A stretch of DNA of 64,000 nt from Penicillium oxalicum (taxonomy: Eukaryota > Ascomycota > Eurotiomycetes > Eurotiales > Aspergillaceae), in contig NC_064652.1 of assembly GCF_001723175.1 (NCBI RefSeq), forward strand, positions 3,596,001 to 3,660,000. The letters run 5' to 3'. The notes under the pieces were generated by a model, which saw only the letters and a program-made list of their open reading frames with translations, was not told where the DNA came from and did not search any database. The number at the start of each line of letters is the position of its first letter. The first letter of the stretch is position 1. The translations under genes were made by a program, and so were the position numbers. Below, piece by piece: positions 22,729-36,679 of this stretch.

Positions 22729-23675
22729 CTATGAATCAACTTCCATAGACTCTTCCTCCATAGTACCAGATGATTCGGACCGCTCCAAAGCCTCCAGAAG
22801 TGGCACGGTCTCCTGTCCCTCGTAAAGCTTGAAGCTCTCGATACGGGCCTTTGAGCCTTCGGGAGCCAGCCCAACAATGCCAACAGATGTGTTGTCCACC
22901 GTCAGCTCCTTATCCTGGGAAAGCGTCTCCTTCAGAGCCCGCAGCCCATGGTTGATCAGCTGGTCCCGAGTGCAGTCGGCAAACTTATCGAGGTTCCGCT
23001 CCAGGTATGTACGCGCCATCTGAGAGCGAGCGCCGATGGCACAGGCCACCATCTCTTGGATCATACCAGAGGGCTGGAATTCGAACAAGTGAGGGCCGGC
23101 ATCGTCAACGCCGGCCACCAGCAGACCCACACCGTATGGTCGCTTGCCGTAGTGTTGGGTGTTGGTCTGCGCCCGATCTGCGATTTGCGTGACGATGCGC
23201 TCCAAGGGGATCGGACGGCCATAGGTCATCTTGGAACCGAGCGATTGCTGCTTCATGAAATTGGACAGAACGCGGGCGTCTGACGCCAGGCCGGCAATGG
23301 CGATGGCCATGTGCGAGTCAATTTCGATGATTTTCTTCTGGTACGAGGAGAGTTCTTCGGCATTTCGCTAGAGAGAGGTTTTGCGCGGCCGTGTCAGCTT
23401 CGGATGCCTGCGCAACGTGCGAGTTGTCGTCTACTGGGGGTGAAGCAAACCTTGAGTCCGACCAGGACGGCATGTGTCTTGTTCACCAATCCCACAACCA
23501 CGGATCCTTGCTTCACGGCTTCCTGTGCGTACTCGACTTGGAATATACGACCCTGTGGAGAGCTGTTGCAAGAAGGTTGATTAGTATATTTGCTGAGCTG
23601 CTCTCGAGATCCTGCCGCCGTCCGGGGCCAATCTTACAAGGTGACTGCATCGTTGTCGTAGTTGTTTCTGAACAT
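22729..23675 (-). CDS. PRE5: 20S proteasome subunit alpha-6 (PSMA1/Pre5)
   Basis: Structural alpha-ring subunit of the 20S proteasome. Exons on the minus strand are 23675-23638, 23562-23451 and 23367-22729 (introns 75 and 83 nt), giving 262 residues, which matches PSMA1 length. The start [13 protein letters not shown] and the alpha-subunit signature [16 protein letters not shown] are assembled across intron 1. Further family landmarks are [51 protein letters not shown] and EFQPSG. The C-terminus has an acidic tail ([10 protein letters not shown]). The donor of intron 2 is GTTTGC, an uncommon but usable form; the reading frame and homology support it. It shares a 395-bp divergent promoter with VPS55. 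Confidence 0.96.
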
Positions 23676-24070
23676 TGTGGCAAAAACAGAGCAGAGGCGT
23701 AAGAAGCGGTCTTCGGAAACTCGGTCCTAGTTCAATGCAACAAGGTATAGAATGAAGAACAATAAGAGGGAGCGGGCAGAGCTTGGGGGTGGAGTCGGAG
23801 GTGCTGATGCCAGGCAGTTAAGGTGACGCGGTGTGAAGCATGAGCTCTTGTGGCCTGAGGCATACACACCCAGTGACCTTCCAGGCGCCAACGTCACCCA
23901 TCATTCCTCCAGCTCGTCGACCAAGCTCACTGATCCCCCCCGTCACCCTGTCAATGGGGCTGTTGTTGCTGAGGAATCACTGATCTATTTATGTGAATTG
24001 TGCGCCGCTATATCTCTGTTCAAGGAAATCCACCCTCGTCAAATCGGGCAGCTTCGGAGACTCCGCAACC
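23676..24070. promoter_or_regulatory. Bidirectional promoter of PRE5 and VPS55
   Basis: Only 395 bp separate the divergent start codons of PRE5 (-) and VPS55 (+), so both promoters must lie here. I could not pick out a proteasome-type control element (Rpn4-like GGTGGCAAA) with confidence. Confidence 0.6.
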
Positions 24071-24693
24071 ATGGCCGCTGGACTCAAGACTATCATCGCG
24101 CTCTCATTTGTGAGTCCCTGCTTGACTAGTTGTCCGGATCTCTCGGGTGCGAAGAATCTCTAATTCTCGATATCAGGTGCTCGCGATCGGTTTTCTCCTC
24201 GTTATCCTCTCATCCGCTCTTTGGCACAAGTACTGGCCTTTGCTGGTTGTCGCCATCTATGTGGTGGCGCCACTCCCCAACTGGATCTGTGGACGATGCG
24301 CGAACCCGGATGATTTCATGGACAGCTCGAGTAACTCGGCAATGGACTTTGGGCGCTTCATGACCGGATTCTTGGTTTTGACTGGAATTGGTGAGTGATG
24401 TGCTCTCGGAATCGCCTGTGGGGTGGATCCGACATTGCTGGGTATTCACGTTCGCGCGTCGATGGAAAGATTGTGTTTAGCAACGCTTTCTGTTTGACGT
24501 GAATGAAGCACAATGTCTGCTGGTTTGAAGCCTCTTGCTAACGTCTCATGTTTCTGCAGCACTTCCCGTGGTTCTCGCACATAGCGGAGCGATCGAGGTG
24601 CCGGCCATGGTCATGTCGATTGTTGGCGGCCTGTTGATCTACGGTACTATTATTAGCTTCTCAATGTTCTTCCAGGAGCAGGAGGAGTTCTGA
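24071..24693 (+). CDS. VPS55: Endosomal sorting protein Vps55 (LEPROT family)
   Basis: Four-helix membrane protein of late endosomes. In yeast it works with Vps68 in endosome-to-vacuole transport. Exons are 24071-24109, 24177-24390 and 24560-24693 (introns 67 and 169 nt), giving 128 residues. The start context CAACCATGG is good. Visible are the family signatures LSSALWHKYWPLLVVAIYVVAPLPN, ICGRCAN, FMTGFLVLTGIALPVVLAHS and a C-terminal helix ending FFQEQEEF. The length is close to yeast Vps55 and human LEPROT. The Vps68 partner gene lies 3.3 kb downstream. Confidence 0.96.
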
Positions 24694-25376
24694 TTGATGA
24701 TACGGGTTTGATGCAAGCGGGCAAGTCTTACGTGCGGGTTTGTTTTGCCCAGAAATGGTTCACCAACACCGAAGTCACCAATTCTTCGATGTTGCTCATG
24801 TGACCAGCGTGGAGACAGTTTTTGATGGAGCAAATGATTTACGTTGGCATGCGCTTCCCAATCAATTGCCAAGTGCTTCTCATGAGCGCGGTCTTCGGCC
24901 ATTGACATTGGCGCTCTGGTTGTATTCTACGTTACATGTATATAGAGATACGACATTGGAATTTCTCGCTTCTTTTGCTTTGGTCTTTGCATGCAAATCT
25001 TACGCGTGCGGGAAATTTGCTATTGTTCTTGGTACCACGCTTCTGGAGAGCAGCTAATATCCATTGTACTTCAGCACCCTCTGCTCAATGGGCTCTGCGA
25101 AGACTATGAGTCACATTCGACTGTCTGCTGGAGGTACTTTCTAAGCCCCATATATTGTGTCAATCATGTCTATACAAACTTTGATCGTAAGCTGCTCCTT
25201 CAAGTTAAATTGATCTGCAGTATGTATAATGTCACGTGATGTCGCGCGTCATGGGCGCGTCTGGCCGACCTAACAGACGGGAGTCGTGGATATACGAGAT
25301 AAGCCAACCGGTTTCTCCACCCAGCAAGCAATCCAGAAACTGCCACGAGAATGTTCTGCAAGTGAGCAATCTCAAC
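24694..25376. other. Intergenic between VPS55 and SLD7
   Basis: There is no supported gene. A CACGTG motif sits at 25231-25236, about 140 bp upstream of the SLD7 start. Confidence 0.6.
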
Positions 25377-26943
25377 ATGAATGTCTGGTCAGGATCAGTC
25401 ATTCTAGATCCAGACCGTCAGCTTGAAGGTGTGGAGGAGATATTCCGACTTGACGCGTCTTTTCGCACGATCATGGGCTAACACTCGCTCTTAAGGGATC
25501 CGCCTTATTGACCCAACCTCCCACTGGCAATGCGACATATCCAAAACCGCTCAATTTGATCTTCGCAGCTTTGTCAACCCAGCGTTGATTCCTCTTCATG
25601 CGCGAGCTGGTCCCGACCTTGAACTTCACACAACGACTGCAGAGACCTCGCAATGGCTGCAGAAAAAGCTCGCAGGTGCCATTTGGCTCAATCAAGAAGA
25701 GTTGGAACCCAATCAATGCGTACAATGTCCTGTCGGTCTGCTGGTTAGCGTGACGGGGGCGCCAGCCCGAATCACCAGTGTGACCACTACAGAGCTTTTG
25801 ATCTACGGTGTACTGTCGACTACGCGATCTTGCACACGTCCACCGACCCCGCCGCACTCGTCGCCATCTGATATTCCCGAACAAACCACTGTGACTCCAA
25901 GGAAATCATACGAACTTCGGATATACGCAGCTCCTCTCGCAAAGGCTCTTCTCTCAAGAGCTCAGTCTTTTCTTTCACCTCAACCGCCACCAATAACCGC
26001 TTCGGATGGAGAGCGCGTCTCTGCGCAGGCCGAATTCCTGCCGGATCTCAATTCGCCAAGCCCGAAGCGCAAACGGGTGGCAACCCTGTTTGAGGTTGCG
26101 GCTCAACACCATCGTCGCGTGCGACAACGCGGTGGCGAGGCTGTTTCTCAGTTGATGGCTTCATCTAGACCATCTTCCTCGTCTCAGAATCTTCAATCAC
26201 TGCGTGTCAAACGTGAGCCCGAGGACGACTCTCCCGGCCTGTCGAGTTTGGACCGCTTCGCCGCACACCGGTCCCGATCCGTCTCGATTGGGCCAGGCGC
26301 TACTAGACCACCGAGCAGGTTCGGAGTGCGTGGATCAGCGACACCCATATCAATGCCAACTCCGGCCACGGTCACAGCAACAGCGACGACCGCTGATCCA
26401 AAAAAGCGCACCGCAATACCAAATCCGTTTCTGGACCCGGCATCACGTTGGACATCAATACAGGCGTCGGCACCTTCCTTCTCGTCCGCGCACTCGGCGT
26501 CAGGCCAACATCTCGAACCGCCTCGTTCTCCACCAAAAACTGTAGACGGGATTATCGCGGAAAACAAAAATCTCATCACCCGGACCATCCTCACCTGTAT
26601 GCGACTCTACGGCTTCCACCGCGCCAACCCGCGTCCATCGTCCTCTTCATTTTCGCACAAGGGCTGCTTGGTGGAATCATCGACACCCGCACCTGATCTA
26701 TCCAACGCCACGCCCGGCCCGGAGAGCCTTCGTGCGGAAACTCCCGCCGCTTCTGGCCCCGGGGCAACTGCTGATGATGATGAGTTCAAAGCAATGTACC
26801 ATGCGACGTACAAGGCAGCCGCGTTTGCGTTACGCAAGTACTTGAAAGATGGCGGGGGTGGTTTAATGCCCATCTTGTTGGAAAAGGGCAAAGCCATGAC
26901 CTGTATCGATGAGTTGTTGCGAATATTTTGTGAGGATCATTAG
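25377..26943 (+). CDS. SLD7: Sld7-like DNA replication initiation protein
   Basis: Yeast Sld7 binds Sld3 and supports CDK/DDK-dependent loading of Cdc45 at origins. Exons are 25377-25428 and 25496-26943, giving 499 residues. The 67-nt intron has an unusual donor (GTGTGG) but a strong GCTAAC branch site 13 nt before the acceptor. The join gives QLEGIRLIDPTSHW. The N-terminal domain (about 1-175) is followed by a disordered Ser/Pro-rich centre containing the nuclear-signal-like PKRKR. The C-terminal domain (about 369-499: AENKNLITRTILTCMRLYGFHR, then EFKAMYHATYKAAAFALRKYL) matches my memory of the Sld7 C-terminal helical domain. The fungal protein is much longer than yeast Sld7, mainly in the disordered centre. 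Confidence 0.85.
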
Positions 26944-27992
26944 CCGGTTCTTTTTTTTGTCTCCTTTTTTTCATTTTGGAGTTGGCTTTCTTGTTTCTTT
27001 TTTTTTCTTTCTTTCTTTTTTTCGCCTTCTCCCTCCATGTCTTTGAGGACTTTGCATGCGCGTGGGATCTTGGCGTTGAGTACGTGACGAAGCTATGAAA
27101 TTTGCATCTGATTTTGGTGTTGGGAGGGTGTCTCCGAGGACTTTTGTCAGGTTCAGCTTGGGCTTACAAGTAGTTCCATTATTATACACCCTGTGATACA
27201 AACTGCCCATATTTGATTTTCACGCAGATATACTTCTATGCTACCACCTGAAATATTGATGTTGGATAAATTCGAGAGTTTCCACAAAATCCACCGAAAG
27301 AAAAAAAAATTTACGAAAAACCTTGTCGAACTGGTCAATTAGCGAGCGACTGACTGCCATGGGGCAGACCAGGGCCAGGGATAAGGATTCCCGAAAATGA
27401 TTTCATACTGGTATGGAGCTAGCTGGTACCTGTATCTCCCTCGGACTTATGACATGGACTTCACTGGGCTCCCAGGCCATCGTGAACCTTTTGGGTGGTT
27501 GGACCTAGGTTGGGTATCTCACAAGGATTGTATTACTAACAACACACGCCGACAGGGAAGGCTTCGCGGGCCATTTATTAAAGATTAGTTCAAATACCAT
27601 TCTGATTCTACACAGGGGTTCTATATAGTTTCAACGAAACTCAAATGAAGATGTTTATTGAGAAAGTAATCCTCAATCTTGTACTTCAGTTACCTACGCT
27701 TGTACTTTTCTCCACTCCCCAGAAGAAAGAGGAAGGGGAAAAGAAAGAGAGAGCCAACATACGACGTCGTCACATTAACGCATAAAATACAAGTCTTCCA
27801 ACCATCATGGAGACAAGGGAGGAAGAGGATATACCTTGAAACAGCTCGTTCTCAGAGAGACCAACGCGTAAGAACCTTAGCCATCAATAGATGCTTGGCT
27901 TGATCGACCGATCCATCTATCTTTCCATGCAGTAAACCTCCTCCGGCCGGTGTTCCCTGCTCCCATCTTTCTTCTTCTTCAGATCAGCAATT
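26944..27992. other. Intergenic between SLD7 and VPS68
   Basis: About 1 kb between convergent gene ends. It starts with T-rich and CT-rich tracts (26949-27030) that probably lie in the SLD7 3' UTR. No gene features were seen. Confidence 0.6.
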
Positions 27993-28995
27993 TCACAGGG
28001 CCAGGTTGTAAGTGTAATCGTCCTCCATGTTCTGCGATACCCAGAGGACAACAGAGCTGTACACGAGTACTTCCAATCAGCATCACCGTCAACCGTAACA
28101 CAATGAACTTTGGACCAAGCCGAGGTTCAAAATCCCTCGTTGAAGCATACCTGAGCATGACCAATCCATTCGCAACCACATTCGCAATTCCAAAGTAGAG
28201 CGTCTGAATCGGGTATTCCTTGACCAGATACTTGAGCACCATGACCGTCTGACGCAAACAAATATAAAACCTCCCGTTAGCTCCGCAACTCCAATTGCAA
28301 CTCTCCGCAGGGTAAGACCCTTGATCCCCAGACCAGAGGCAAAAACCCCCCTCAAGGGATAATCAAAAAAAAACTCACCACACTCCCCGCCAAACCGCCC
28401 GCCAAAAGCGCAAAGCCCAAAAATAGCACGAATCGCGCTTTCCACGCCACACCACCTCCACTGTAACTGAAACTATCGGCCTGCAGCCGGGACTTTTCAA
28501 TCGAATTGATCACCAACATCCCCAGCGCCGAGCAAATGCCAGGGATCCAGTCGACGAATTTGATATGCACGTCCGAGCCATTGCGGGCACTGCGCGAGAA
28601 TGAAGCGACGTCAATGAGGAAGAAGAAGCCGGCGGCAAACTGGAGACCCGGGAAATCAATCCCGGGGTGATAGTTAGTATCGACAACTTTGGTGAAGGGC
28701 CGTGTTTAGTTGTTGAGGGGTTCAGGTATCATGCGCCGGGTATTGCTCTGGAGAAAGGGAAAATAAAGCAACATCCGTCTCCTGATAGGCAGCACAGGGT
28801 AGAGCATGTAGAACATGTATCTCATCTCCAGCTCCCTTGGACGTAGATATGTTTTGGAGCTGGAAGCTGAAACTGCGATTCAAAGTCAAGACGTACCAGC
28901 GCGCCGGATGTATAAACGCCCGCATTACGCACGGCGGCATTGTTCAGCCATTCCGGCTTGGAGAATCGAAAGAGTCGATTACTGGAAACGTCCAT
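27993..28995 (-). CDS. VPS68: Vps68/TMEM50 family endosomal membrane protein
   Basis: Four-helix membrane protein that forms a complex with Vps55 in yeast. Exons on the minus strand are 28995-28897, 28639-28379, 28248-28151 and 28056-27993 (introns 257, 130 and 94 nt), giving 173 residues. Landmarks are FSKPEWLNNAAVRNAGVYTSGAL, then FAAGFFFLIDVASFSRSA in helix 1, HIKFVDWIPGIC, LGMLVINSIEKSRL, VAWKARFVLFLGFALLAGGLAGSV, and the conserved end LWVSQNMEDDYTYNLAL. Each junction restores family sequence. The last exon is only 64 nt. The length agrees with yeast Vps68 (about 184). Orientation is opposite to VPS55, with SLD7 between. Confidence 0.95.
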
Positions 28996-30427
28996 TGTGG
29001 AAGATGTGGGAGTGGACTGGAAACCTGGTAGAGGAGAGGTGTGAGAGTAGAGCGCGATAAGGCCGAGTTGGAGCTCCGCTGCGAGATCAGCTCCGGGGCG
29101 CAGATGCCTGAAATGGGGATGACGACTTCCGGTGCTGGGACGGGCGGATAAATTTCGGTCCGATGGGGTTTTATGTGCATACTGTTGTACCCGGGTAGTG
29201 CATCTCTGCAGAGGGGTTGCCTCGACCGTCAATTACTGTTCTCTTGTTGATCGACATCGTCCATACTAGCGAGTTGAGAAGCCTAATCAAGATGGAACTA
29301 CTCAATAACTCGTGTGATTCGTATGTCTAAGTAATAGTGGAGCCTGACGAGGATGGAAATTGAGTGTAGGTGTTGAGGTCTAGTGTCAAGCTGAAGAAGC
29401 TTCAGCTCTCCATCCATTCCATATTTGCGCGTGACCCTGACGGGATGCAGTGTTCATGGTCGTAGGTATGCTGGAGCCTGGACCTCTTTACAGCTGGAGG
29501 TATTCTGGTACATATAATCCTTTCCGAGGCCACTCTGTAAATGGAAGCTAAGCTGCTGTAGAGTTGATACTCGGTCTTCGGCGACAGAATTGATGGGAGA
29601 TGCACTACTTCCATCGGTCGGGGACTACGGTCTACAGGATTGATGTGCCTAGTGAAATACCTACCACTAAAATAAACAGAGGGTTGATGTGTGGGTACAT
29701 CCAGCTACACGCAGAGACTTGAAAGTGTATACCCCTTTATCAGACAGGTAACAAATCCATCTGATGACCCCGGGTGAAAGTCCAGGAGACGCAAATGTCC
29801 TAGGGGAATCTGGATGAGCGATGTGTATGGAGGGTGGAATCGGCTGTACCAAACTTGGAATGGGTTTCAATGTACACAAGTAAGCAGCTATGCAACAATT
29901 CCAATGGCCAGATCATGATGGGTTCCTATTGTCTTTTGACAAGATCTAATCCATGGTCGTAAAATACATATCAAATCATATTCATCAGTATGGAATATTA
30001 TTCACGGTGGGGTGAATGTCCCGGGTATATACATCATGAGTTTCTTGGGGGACAAAAGGGAAGGTTGAAGAAATAGCACTTTTCGTTGGTGGCCAATTTT
30101 GGTCAGAGGCATACTGGCCAAGGCCGTAATGGAGAGAGAAGAGGGCGAGTTTTGCTCAGTAGCAGAGGCGATGTGTCCCGTAGTTGTCTACATGAGCAGA
30201 AAGATGATCGATGGACGACACGCGGCGTAGCTGTATTGTTGTACGCGTGTGTGATTCCAAGGTCGGCCTTTGAGGTAGTCACAGAACCCACGCGGCTGTC
30301 AGGATCACTGCTCGAAAATGTTTGTTTTTCGAGAAAAAAATTTTTTCGTGTTTCTTTCCCTCCCTACATCGTCATCAAACAAGCGAGAGCGCCGAATGTG
30401 CTTGAAGGTATCGTTCAATGACGCAAT
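28996..30427. other. Intergenic between VPS68 and FES1
   Basis: 1.4 kb holding the VPS68 promoter on the left and the FES1 3' region on the right. Short frames on both strands (for example 30086-30421) show no domain and no splice pattern. No gene is supported. Confidence 0.55.
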
Positions 30428-31176
30428 TCAAGATGACTCGACGGGGTGAGCGCGAAGCTTGTCCATAATGAGATCAACCGCCTCCATATCGCCGGCGTCG
30501 GTCTTCTCTGTAGGGTAGCCCTCGGGCAGCGATTTGACCAGCTCGTTCATGGCGGGCTGGTAGTTGCGCACAGCGGATGAGAGCGCATAGACGGACTTTT
30601 TGCGAGCGGCAGGATTGGGGTCGGCGGTGGCCATACAAACCAGATCAGGGATCGCATTCAATACAACGAGCTGTTTGCCAAGGTCGAAGAGTTAGCGATG
30701 GTACTGGGATCAAGTCCAAAGAAAAAGACCAGTTCAAGCGGGATTGAACTGTCGGGGAAAACCAACAAACATACCTTATCCTGCGCCTTTTCATTGTTCT
30801 GCACCGCGGTACCGATACACCACGCTGCCATGCGGCGCATCTCTGCTTCTTCATGCTTGAGCAGTCGCACCAGAGGGGTCCATAGACCCAATGGCTCGAG
30901 ATTGTTGGCATTGTCGATCCCCTCGATGAGTTGCTCAAAGTTGTCAAAGGCGATGAGCTTGTTCTCCAGGTCGGACTCATCCGAGTGCAAAACCTCCATG
31001 GCCGCTTTCATCAAGTCTGCGTCTGAGGGCCCGCCCATCAGCGCGTTGATCATATCGGGAGTGAGGTTGCGCGACGCCTCCGCGGCACTTGGAGGGGCTG
31101 TGACGGTGCCATCGGCATTTTGCTGTTGAGAGTTCTGGACGCTCCATTTGAGGAGCTTGTTCATTGTGGGATCCAT
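30428..31176 (-). CDS. FES1: Hsp70 nucleotide exchange factor Fes1 (HspBP1 family)
   Basis: Armadillo-type cytosolic exchange factor for Hsp70, promoting ADP release and client handling. Exons on the minus strand are 31176-30775 and 30670-30428 (104-nt intron, donor GTATGT), giving 214 residues, the usual fungal length. The N-terminus [12 protein letters not shown] is characteristic, followed by a short disordered stretch and armadillo repeats: [50 protein letters not shown], then [14 protein letters not shown] and [15 protein letters not shown]. Skipping the intron would introduce an unrelated hydrophobic tail. Upstream lie two CACGTG motifs and a TTCnnGAA element, consistent with stress control. 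Confidence 0.96.
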
Positions 31177-31252
31177 GGTGGGACGGTGATATTAAACTAG
31201 ATCTTCCTTTGGAGAGGTCGTACGAGTCCAATGGTAATGTTGGCAATAATCT

Positions 31253-31290
31253 GTCTCTTTTTTTTCTCTCTCTCTCTCTCCTTCTCTCTC
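31253..31290 (+). repeat. TC-rich tract
   Basis: A run of T and C dominated by CT dinucleotides, lying 77-114 bp upstream of the FES1 start codon, where it reads as GA-rich on the coding strand. It is probably part of the 5' leader or core promoter. Confidence 0.75.
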
Positions 31291-31394
31291 TTACAATCAA
31301 AATCGTCCCGCCACTCTTTGATCGGATATAAAGCTCACCCGCCAAGCGCTTATCTAATCTAATGTCGGGCCCGTCACATCTCTCCTGCCTTCCA

Positions 31395-31402
31395 TTCTAG
31401 AA
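31395..31402. promoter_or_regulatory. Heat-shock-element-like TTCTAGAA
   Basis: An inverted TTCnnGAA pair 220 bp upstream of FES1. Two units are less than a full three-unit heat shock element, so this is only suggestive. FES1 is stress-regulated in yeast. Confidence 0.35.
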
Positions 31403-31482
31403 TGCACCAGATGGTTCGTGCGAATGCCCCGCAGATCTCGACGGTAGAGTCATGTGACCTACACGACGTATTCGTATCCTCC

Positions 31483-31509
31483 CACGTGATTCTTCATCCT
31501 CATCACGTG
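31483..31509. promoter_or_regulatory. Paired CACGTG (E-box) motifs upstream of FES1
   Basis: CACGTG occurs at 31483-31488 and 31504-31509, starts 21 bp apart (two helical turns), with a related CATGTG at 31451-31456. Such sites bind bHLH factors of the Cbf1/SREBP type. They lie about 310-330 bp upstream of the FES1 start codon. Confidence 0.45.
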
Positions 31510-33008
31510 TGTTCCCGTGACTGCACCCAAGAACTCTCTGGAGGACGGGGGGTGGAAGAAATGGCGGTAAACCTCGTTGGGGTCCTGCTGGGGGGGGCCA
31601 CAGTCGAACCATGTTTCCATTTGTGGATGGGCGATAGCTTGCGTGGATGGGTGTCTCGCCTCTCCGGGTGCTGTCCAGGCAGCCTCACCAGCCTCATGGT
31701 GATTGCAATGAGTGACTTTGTGGTCTCGGTATTGAACCGAGAAGCCTCATAGCACATTCCTCAACGCGTGCCCCCAGGGAAATCGGATGCCAGCTCTCGG
31801 ATACACGTGTGTGTTAAGATTTCCCGAGCCATGAGGCTGTCGCCGATGACGCCAGTGGTGAGCCTGGATCCGAACCAAGGGGCCTCGGGGTCTCCGTACC
31901 ATTCAAGTACTCTGCGATGGTCGGGGGCAGTGCTGGCACTGCCGGGCAGTAGGTTGGACTCTCCGTGTTGAGGGCCCATACTTTGTAGTGACTTGTCCTT
32001 TCCTTTCCGACAGGACCAGCATCACTCTTGGGCACTTTTCTTGGGCTGGTTTGTTGCCGCCCCCTCTTCCATGCCAGCCACGCGAGATTTTGTGCAAAGA
32101 CCGTAAGAGGCAGCGCTTCCTCCCCCCCCTCCTCTCTCTTTCTGGTATGACGGGAGGTTACAACGACTGGATCTGGATTCTGGACCTGTTGGGCTCGGAT
32201 CCCGGCAGGTTGAAGGTTGCTTACGTATGGCCGCACCGCCTCTCCGGGCTGCCTGACCCGTCATGGGAGCCTCCGAGGCCCTGTTGTGATGTTATCTGTA
32301 GATAGTCGATCTTCTAGATAGTGCCCCGGAGGTAGGACGCGGCCATTGGTGCCAATGGGGTTGTCAAGGGAGAAAGAGGATGCCTATGATGATTCTGGGG
32401 TGGAGGAGGGTCGGTGATTTCCATCTGCCTGTCAGGCATCCCCAATCTGTCTGGGGGAGGCACGCGGCCCGGGTCTTGGTGCTCCTGTTTACTCGTTGCG
32501 TGTTGACTCCATTCGTAGCTCCCGGGCCAGTTCGGGGTCCAAAGAGGAGGCTCTGGTCACGATGAGCACGTCCCCTTGCGCCGATGTCCAGGTAGAAAGG
32601 CATTGAGAAAGGATGAGGACGTGTGTTGATGCCGTGAGCCAACCGCTGTCTTGGGACTAGACCAATAAGCACCGGACCAAGTCCATGGCGTCTGCCTTGG
32701 AAGTGACGAAATGTATCGAGGATAGCACATGCTGATGGGTGATCAGTGGTTCATCGAGAGCATGATTGCCCCATTGGGTACAGCAGAAGTCTTTTTGCAC
32801 CAGGTTCGTCCCCTTCCTGACGGCCTCCAGACAAGTCATCTCATATAAGAGTCACTCGACCAGACGAGCAAACAAGATCATTTGAACGTGTGTTCGACCC
32901 GAAAACCGTGATTGTCCAGTGGAAGGCGGGGAGTCCAGTCCAGCCATTCCAACCCAGTCCATCCCAAGCCTCCAACGAACTCACAAACCAACCAAACCGA
33001 GAAAAAAA

Positions 33009-33180
33009 CCCCCCCTCTCCACTTCTCTTCCCTCTCTGCCCCCTTACCCAAACTCCACCCTCTCTTCCTCTTCCTCTTCCATTATACACTTCTTCCCATC
33101 TTCCATTCCCCTCTTCGCCCTCCCCCCCCCGCCTCCCTGCTCATCCTCCCCTCCGACCCTTTTTTGATCTTCTTGAACAT
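33009..33180 (+). promoter_or_regulatory. Pyrimidine-rich core promoter and leader of actin
   Basis: About 170 bp made almost entirely of C and T, ending just before the actin start codon at 33195. Long CT boxes of this kind precede transcription starts in highly expressed fungal genes. Confidence 0.65.
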
Positions 33181-33194
33181 CCAAATCATTCACA

Positions 33195-35444
<2,250 letters not shown>

Positions 35445-36679
35445 GCTTGTTTACTTTCTTCGAAGCTTTGATTGTGATCGGTCATACTTTCCTGGTGTAC
35501 TAAAAGGCAGGATGGAGGTACTGGTGGATCGCAAGCGTTGTTGTTGGACTCGCATTATCAAGCGGATAGCCTGAAAATGGAAATTCTTTTCAAATTTTTT
35601 TTAATCAAAGTGGAATAAGATTCTCGGTTGCGTTGCTGATAGGACTTTTCTTGCTTCTCCCCCTACAACTTGCAACTGTTCATTTCCTCTTCTTCTCAAA
35701 GGCTTCGACTTTCTGCGTCTTGACCTTGCATACCCAACAGTCTCGACTTATATGCTCACCCCAGCCTCTCTGTGTCTTGACCACACATCCTCTCCATAGG
35801 TATTCACCAGGGTTCATCGATTCCACCAGACCTGTCTCCCTATCTACTTACCTACCTGGGGCTTATGAATCCATATTCGCCCGTGTGAGGCTTAGTCCCC
35901 TCTCCAACCAACCCCCTCCCATCGGCCTCTTTTCATCTGTCAGGATGGATGCTCATCCATAGAGGTAGACTGGACCAGTAATGGTCATAGTCATGGCTGG
36001 ATTGATGCTGTCATGTTGATATTAGACGGGCAATCGTTGTAGAGCTGAGAGTGGATGTCTACCTCATAGCTACTTAGCAGGTTCATCCATGCAGGTGTGG
36101 TTTTTTTTCCATGTTTTGAAGTGTCTTTCTTTTAGGCTTTGAGGTACACATATACATGCCCACTTATGTATAAGACTACTACGTAGTTTACAAGGGGTTC
36201 GCTGCTCGGCAGTAGTAGGTATGGAGGGATCCAAAGATACATGATATCACCCAAGGAGGGTCCGCACGTTATGTGGAAAGGGGCAGTAGGCAAGCCAGAT
36301 GTACTCGATCGATAGTCATCTGTATCAATTATATCGACCATTCAAGTAGAAGAAAGAAAAGAAAAGCGTAGTCTGTACTAAATGGAGTCATTCATTGCAA
36401 GGCTGACACGAGCCCTAGGTAATTTTCGGGGGGTGAGAGGGGTTCAAAGGACCCGATATCAAACGCGCGGGGGAAAGAAAAAAAATGGAAAAGGGGATAG
36501 TAAATATCTCGAAACACCGACTCTGATGAGGATCGCGACGGATCACATATATACGCAGCAACACACCCATACACACACATCCATACAAAGCAAGCAAAAT
36601 TAAAGACAAGAAAACAATCATTTTCACATTTTCGAGAAGAGACAAGGAAGAGAGGGAAACCAAAGGGAGGGAAAAGTGA
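35445..36679. other. Intergenic between the convergent actin and ADE5,7 genes
   Basis: 1.2 kb of AT-rich and CT-rich DNA holding both 3' UTRs. No gene features were seen; the small frames are low-complexity. Confidence 0.6.

Larger units (their letters stand above)
31177..33194. other. 2-kb region between the divergent FES1 and actin genes
   Basis: This carries the FES1 promoter (left) and the actin promoter (right). The central part (31540-32660) is GC-richer and has several modest open frames on both strands, none with a recognisable domain. I treat it as regulatory or intergenic; an unrecognised small gene is possible. Specific sites are listed separately. Confidence 0.5.

Noticed and set aside
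31850..31925. Possible tRNA on the minus strand (T-arm-like stem around TTCGGAT)
   Set aside because: The T arm pairs, but no matching acceptor stem or anticodon arm can be drawn.
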